NCBI RefSeq assembly: GCF_029227915.1
Contig: NC_079875.1
Location: 11,655,001 to 11,719,000 of the forward strand
Source of the DNA: Hydractinia symbiolongicarpus
Taxonomy: Eukaryota > Cnidaria > Hydrozoa > Anthoathecata > Hydractiniidae
Reading direction: 5' to 3'
DNA length: 64,000 bases
Shown: piece after piece, positions 57,601 to 64,000 of the stretch
Position numbering within the stretch: position 1 is the stretch's first letter
Layout of the letters: every line of letters starts with the position of its first letter
Made by a program: the position numbers and the translations under genes
Notes under the pieces: generated by a model
Told to the model about the DNA's origin: nothing
The model's database searches: none
What the model saw: the letters and a program-made list of their open reading frames with translations, nothing else

Positions 57601-60600
57601 CAACCCCCATTTACTAACAAATCCAAATTACCATAATAATATATTTGACGATTCGAGGAATTTGTTAACAAACTATAATTATCAATATCTTTTTAGCAAT
57701 AATTAGATAAAAACATAGAATTATTGCTAAACAATGCTAAGCTATGATTATCGCTAACTTCTCTGCAGATATTGATAATAGCGCAATATGGCTGACGCAT
57801 AAATTGTATACCTAATTCTGCGAAAAGCAATGAAGACAACGTTCTTTGCATATTTGTCGATTAAATAGCTTGCAAATCTATAAAAAAAGGTTGCTTGATG
57901 TTATGATTATCACTATATAGTCGTTATTATATTCCCTGGAACCGTCAACACCATGAAAAAAGAATTCTTCATAAATGAAATTTGTTAATTAAAAATTTTG
58001 CTAAATTTGGAATGGAATAATTTGAATATTGATAAAAAAGTTGTTAGTTTTTCTGACAATTTAGTTTGCTAAGAAAAAGAGCCATTAAACACAATAGATA
58101 TTATGTTCATTACTCGAGATCCACTGGACCAAATTGACAAATTCTTAATTTGATATAGGTTTAATTTGGCAAATGACCCCAAAAATATTGTTATTTAACA
58201 AGGTTTTATTTTATCAAATGTTCACAATTTTCACTACATTCATTTCTCTAAAAGTTCTCCAGTCTAGTTATTTAGTTGACTTTTTTGGATTCTGTCTTTT
58301 TGCACACTGAATGGTCCTCTAAAAACAACAAAACAAACAAGATTTCTTTTATCATTTTGGTTAATTTAAATTCCCCTCACACTTTGTAACCCACTATGAG
58401 AAATTCTCCAAAAAAATCAACGAGAAGTTATTCCTTACAGATGTTTGTTGGTTTGGTCTACTTGGATTTTTTTTAAAAAAATGGCCCTTGGATAATCTCA
58501 AAATGATATATATAGTTTGTACTTTCAGCACTGGTTAGATGGAAGTAAGGAAGTAATGAAGCAGTTAAAAGGTAAATATATTAATCTCGAAATGCTTCAA
58601 TATTATTATTTGTATTTAAAACTTAAAATAATATATATTAATGTGAGTGGTTATAATTTCTTGATTTAGTTTGGTCTTTTTAATGAGTCTCAATTTTCTG
58701 TTTTAGAATGCAGACAGCCATATATGTTCTTCTTTCGTGTAAAATTTTATCCAACCGACCCAACCAAATTAAGAGAGGAAATCACAAGGTACTTTTCCTA
58801 TTATTGATTATTTTTTTGTTTACTTTTTGAAGTTGCAAAACATAAAAAGTTTTTAAAAAATATAAAGATCATATCAGAGTCATAACGGAACAGAACACCG
58901 GTGGCAATGCCCTTCCCCAAAACAATTTTTTTGTCAGTTATGGTTAATATTAGTGAGACTTAGGTAGAGGGTACTTTTTACCCAATCCAGGAGGTTGATA
59001 TTTCAAAATTTCCCTTCCCCAAAAGAAAAAAAATGGGTGTATTTAGTTTGATTATGTTTTTTAAGAAGATATTTTATTTGCTATTTTTGAAACTTGGAAG
59101 TTTAATTTCAGAACAGGTGCTATTTGCAAAAGCAAATAAATTTTTTCAAGGAAAGTTTAAAACATTTTATTTTTGGATAAAAGGTGGATTGTTTCTTAAT
59201 ATAAAAAGCTTTGGAAGAGAGATAATAGTACATCTTAAGTTTTAAATTAAACAAAGGCCAGTTTGAAAATTAAATCTTAATGAAAATGTTGATAAGTAAC
59301 ATATATAGTTTATGAATAATTAAAAAGCATTGTTAATTTACATCTATAAATATATCCTGTTTGTAAACACCAAAGCAAGAAATAACAATTTATACAAAGG
59401 GTTTTACCAGTAACCATGAAAAGTCCATTAAAAGTTTTAATTACAACATAAGTTTGTAACCCCAACCCCACCTCATGTTTTTCTCACATAGAAGAAGAGG
59501 TGGTATGAAACTATATTTTTAACTGTGTAGTTTTGACCATCTAAAATGGCCTTAAATTTTCCATTTCCATACAGAGATAGCTTGGGCATTCTTTAATATT
59601 TACAGGTATCCATTGACTTATTTATTTTTAGCAAAAAAGCAGGAAGGGGGGTGGAGACATGCGATGTCAGAGTTGAAAAAATGCTGTGCATGTTAACACC
59701 TATGTAGCGTACACAAGTGCTCAATTGTAATGAAAATATTTTGTAAAAGAAAAACAAGTTTTTTGATAATGTCACTGTAGCTGCGCTTATGCTGATTTTT
59801 GCTATTTCGATACATAAAAGATGTGTCAAGTGCTTTAAAAATATTGGTTAAACTTCTTTTGTGTTTTTAGATATTACTTGTATCTTCAACTGAAAAGAGA
59901 TATCCTTCATGGCAGGTAGGGAATTAAGAAATTTAAATGTAAACTTTATCTTGATTATATTTTTTAATCAGAATAAATAATAATAACTAGGTCAACAATT
60001 TTTTAAAAAACCTTTTAGGCTACTTTGTCCATTCAACAATATCACTGATTTAGCTGCTCATGTTGTACAAGGTAAGAAAATGATTTTCGCCAAAAATTTT
60101 CAAAAAAAGTGTATTGATTTTGCCAGAAATAACACCAAAGGTTTACTTTGTTTACATCACGTGATGAAAACGACTCAATTTGATTTTCTGAAATAAATTT
60201 AACAACTAACTTTTTAAAAATGGTTACCCTAGACACAAAACAAAACAAAAGAATGACCCCTTTGTCCTAAAAAAAAATTAATTTATTCACATACAGTAAC
60301 ATAACAACTTATCCATTGTTCATCACATCTTCATCATTTTTGGAAGTACCATGTATCGTTCTCAACATAACACATTATTTTGGTTTTAATTATTTGTTTG
60401 CAGGATAATTATTCTTTTGTTTCCCACCTGAATTTGTCACATATCATACTTTTTCAGTCAGATCAGCTGATTTTGGTATGATACACACTATCAGCCTTGT
60501 CATTTGAATAAGTCTTAACACATTAACAGTAACATGTAAAAAACTTACCTTGGAATATATTATATAATCAACCAGCAAATATTGTGCAAGTGTCGCCATT

Positions 60601-63600
60601 TTTTTCTGTGTATATATCTGTGCACATATTTTTATGTATTACTTATTTGATAATGGCAATATACACAAATATGGAACTCTGTGTACTTCTCCATTTCTTG
60701 ACAAAATTTTCCTTTGTTGTGTGAGTTGCAATGGCTTTGGTTGAAAATGTAAAATATAATGGATATTTTTTAAATTTAGGTACGTTTGATGTCATGCAAT
60801 ATATAATTGTAACATATAATTAAATAAGCCATTTTGGTGCACTTTTTAAACCACGACATACATGTTGAAAAAATAAACAATATATATACATTATGGACTC
60901 AAAATAATTTTCTTGTCTAAAGAGCGGAGAAATATGAATTTCAACAAATTTTGTATGTACATGGATACATATGTCAGCGATTCGTCAACTCTTTAGTTTG
61001 TTCATGGCGTAATCTTTAAAGTATAAGAAAGACTGGATTTCTGAAAACATTTTTTTCTTGTTTATAGCGGAGATAGGTGACTACAGTGAAGAAGAACATG
61101 GTCAATCCTATTTAAGTAACATGAAACTGCTTCCAAGACAGGTACATCGGTGTTATAGAAAATTTATTTCAACTAAATACTATAAGATTTGGATTTCCTT
61201 AAAACATATTTCATGGATACAAATCTTTGAGAAGTCCTTTTATTTTTTGAAAAAGCTTTGTTGAATAAAGAAATAACATGAAAAAGGTCAAAAGAATTTT
61301 TAAAATGTTGCTAGTTGTTATTTTGAAATGTGCCATTTCCATTGTTTTCTTATTAATGGTTACCAAATATAAATCTAATCAAAACAACACTGTTGTATTT
61401 CATTGGCTTTCCTGTTGTTTTCTCACTGACAGAACGATTCTAAACATTTTTAAACTCTTATTATGGTAATGTTTATCCCTAGAATGAAAAGCTTGAAGAG
61501 AAGATCATGGAATATCACAAAACTCTTTCTGGTTATAACCCAGCAACAGCAGAAAATCGATTTCTAAATCTTGCCCGTAGTCAAGATCTTTATGGTGTTG
61601 ACCCCCACCCTTGCAAGGTTTTTAAATGTTTATTATTCAAAAATATGTGTTTACAGAATTACTATTCTTGGTTACACTAACATACATACCTTTCTTTACT
61701 AGGACCAGGATGATCTGCCATTATATCTAGGCTTAACACCACAAGGAATACAAATCATTAGAGAAGCAAGACGAGTTTCAGGATTTATCTGGTAAAAACT
61801 TACTGACTAATGTATGTCAAAAGCAAAGTAGCTAAGCTACTCCATTAAAGCGGAGTGTCAACTGGCTGTTTCAAATATTACTGTTTAAAAAAACGTATGA
61901 GTTGATTATGCAACTTTTCTGTTTCAGGTCTGATGTAAATAAAGTCTCCTATGATAATAAAATATTTTATGTTCAAACAATATCTAAAAAGGTGAGTATA
62001 TATTCTTCAACTAATGATTCTTATATTCTTCAACCAATGATGTTAAAATTATTTTTCAAAAGTCAAGTGATACTCTTTCTACTCCCTTTTGCTTTGCAAA
62101 TTTAATTTTGTTGTCTTGCCCTGTTTCCAGAAAAAGACAAATTATGCATTTCGATTAAACGATACACCATCATGTAAACATTTATGGAAGTGTGCAGTTG
62201 AACACATGTCATTTTATAGGTGAGTTGTTAACACGAAAACGTTTTTTTAAATTGTAGCCAGAACTTAGTTTTGATGTTACGGATCAAAAGGTAAGTTTAT
62301 CAATCTGATATAAGTTTTTTAACCCAAAATGATTAAGTTAACGGAAAGTGTTGCATGATGTGACTTTGGTAATTTTATGTTATAAATTTGACACATTTAA
62401 CTAAGCAAGAATAAATGTGAAACTAAGATTGGTTCAAGCCAATCAAACACTGATCATAACAGGCAAGCGTAACCAGCAATTGGAATATGGCTAGGTTGTG
62501 TATAAGCATCTTGATATAAGTTCCAGTTTTGTGGTGACCTGCTAGCTGTATAAATTTAAGCATTGACAGAGAGCATGACAGCATTACGCTAGCGGAATAT
62601 AAATTTACATAGTATAGGCACCTGCGCAAAGAAAGTTTGCACGCAAATCATTTGTAGCTTGCTTTATTGAGTTTCACCTCCAAAGAATATCTCAGTACAT
62701 GATGTATCTACTATATTTTTTTGGAAAACCTTTTTTTTGTTTGTTTTTCTTAGTGAGGAACCAATCAAAGCACAAGTTCCAAAACGATCAGCATTATCGC
62801 CTCAAAATATTTTCAGGAGAAGTAAATACAAGTTTAGGTAATTGTGTTTGTTTTCTAAAAAATATATTTTCATCGTGTTTGCCAAAAAAATACCTTAAGA
62901 GCACATTATACTTTGTTTTTATGAAACTTTCCCAGCAGTGAATGTTTTGATTACGGTTTATCAAGACTTTATTTGGCTTTTAAGTTCTTGAAACTGACCA
63001 GAAATTCTAAGACTGACACACTTTAGTTAATAAACGTCCAGATGAATAATTTGTGACTTTGCGTAATATCAATATTTGTAATTATTTTGACGCCAATCTT
63101 TTTTGTTTTAGTGGAAAAACAGAACATGATTTGAGAAGTAGTACTGAACAATACAACCGCTCCACTCCTGTTGCTTTTGAAAGGTAAAACATTTAATCAC
63201 ACGATGACCTATTTTTTTTCTTGTTTGGCGCTTCTTCTACAGTGCAAATTATATCATAATTGCACTGTGTGGACTGCAATTATTTCTTAATTGCACTCTA
63301 GGATCTTAACTGCACTCTTTAAGGAGCACCGATAATTTAAATATTTATTTTCTCGCGTTTTATGATAAGTAAAAAAGACATATCTTTACAATGAATCAAA
63401 CTAATTATAAATTGGGTAATAAAAAAATCAAAACATTGAAATTGATACCCTGTGCTACTCTTACAAAAATAGTTCGTTATGTGATTAGCTCGTAATCGAA
63501 TGTTTAAATAATGGAACTCGTAATTTTTTTGCTTTTTAAATTTATCCTCGTCTTCACGGATTCAGTAAATTAAAAACAAAAAAAAAGCTTGTTCGATTAT

Positions 63601-64000
63601 TTTTTAATTGCACTCGTAAACGTGCGATTGCATTTACTAATTATATAATACATAACAAAAGTTAATAATGTAATGTCCAGTAAAACACAAATTAAAATAA
63701 AGCAGGTGTTCTTGATGATTTACTGTACATACAAAATATGTGCTTTTACTGAATATTTTTTCAAAATTTGTGCCCTAATCTGCATGCATTTAACAAGCAT
63801 AAGTTATTGTTTTGTTTTTTAGAAAATCAAGCTTAAGAGCATCTATTCAGAAGAACTGTTTATCCATGTCTAACCTTGAGAAAATACCACAACCGTACTC
63901 GTCTAAACAAAACAGTGAGAACAGACCAGAGGAGAATGGAGTACCATTAGATTCGCAAACACAATCTACTTTCTCTGATCAAAATCCTGAGCAAGAAGAT
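54639..64000 (+). CDS. FERM-domain protein, FRMD3/FRMD5-like (3' end beyond window)
   Basis: FERM proteins link membrane proteins to cortical actin. Fourteen exons: 54639-54725, 56793-56897, 58529-58571, 58707-58788, 59871-59915, 60019-60071, 61068-61141, 61483-61617, 61703-61791, 61928-61991, 62131-62219, 62754-62837, 63112-63183, 63823 to the window end. All boundaries are GT-AG and the phase closes throughout, giving 400 codons. The FERM lobes cover about residues 14-290: [93 protein letters not shown]-adjacent segment follows ([16 protein letters not shown]). After that the sequence is Ser/Asn-rich and probably disordered. The start ATG at 54639 is chosen because it directly precedes the first FERM strand. 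Assignment to FRMD3/5 rather than EPB41L4 is from memory of motif details. Confidence 0.93.
55096..55400 (+). repeat. tRNA-derived SINE in FERM-gene intron 1
   Basis: The head contains a polymerase III A box TAGATTAGTGG (55106-55116) and a B box GGTTCGATTCC (55149-55159) in tRNA-like spacing, with a CTCTCG/CGAGAG anticodon-type stem between them. A GC-richer, tRNA-unrelated body continues to about 55400. It is too long and poorly paired at the acceptor stem to be a tRNA gene. The exact 3' end is uncertain. Confidence 0.7.
56900..58528. other. FERM-gene intron 2, AT-rich
   Basis: Nothing is recognised on either strand. The other long introns of this gene (55400-56790, 58790-59870, 60072-61067, 62220-62753, 63184-63822) likewise hold no feature beyond those listed. 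Confidence 0.5.
63239..63268. repeat. Palindrome ACAGTGCAA...TTGCACTGT
   Basis: ACAGTGCAAATTAT is followed by a reverse-complementary ATAATTGCACTGT around a short centre in the last FERM-gene intron. Related AATTGCACT fragments follow at 63270-63320 and 63600-63640, suggesting MITE debris. Confidence 0.45.

Overview
This window is AT-rich animal nuclear DNA. It holds intron-containing metazoan genes, a LINE, a SINE, several cut-and-paste DNA transposons, many short inverted-repeat elements and a decayed virus-like element. The gene types, the Ginger-type transposon and the virus-like protein families fit a cnidarian, perhaps a hydrozoan. That is an inference, because no rRNA or barcode gene is present.

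Layout: 1-7165 is one end of a degenerate Polinton/adintovirus-like element. It carries an HNH nuclease with Cys-rich repeats, an A32/FtsK-like packaging ATPase, a BRO/MSV199-like protein, capsid-like fragments and small membrane proteins, most of them broken. 7.6-19.3 kb is gene-poor and holds an IS3EU-like transposon (10171-11739), a 47-bp tandem array, a long (TA)n run, an unrecognised 200-codon ORF and several copies of one MITE family. Two host genes follow on the minus strand: a mitoribosomal GTPase DAP3/mS29 homologue (27596 to 19374) and an RGP1 homologue (36698 to 31162). 37904-44908 is a complete Ginger-type transposon with exact 4-bp target duplications and a 15-exon gene that stays open for 1270 codons. 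A gluconokinase homologue (52730 to 45986, minus) follows, with a CR1/L2-like LINE inserted in one intron. From 54639 to the window end is a FERM-domain gene (FRMD3/FRMD5-like, plus strand) that continues beyond the window.

The four host genes are unrelated housekeeping or cytoskeletal genes and do not form a pathway. Their exon models were built by hand from homology, splice signals and phase. Reading phase closes across every intron of RGP1, the Ginger gene, the FERM gene and the located exons of gluconokinase. DAP3 has one short unlocated exon and one acceptor that is not AG.

The most notable items are the intact Ginger gene, which joins an integrase to a CXC-like Cys cluster, a cysteine-peptidase-like region and a PHD finger; the virus-like element with perfect palindromes at its gene junctions; the IS3EU-like element with 11-mer subterminal arrays; and a MITE family with 9-bp target duplications.
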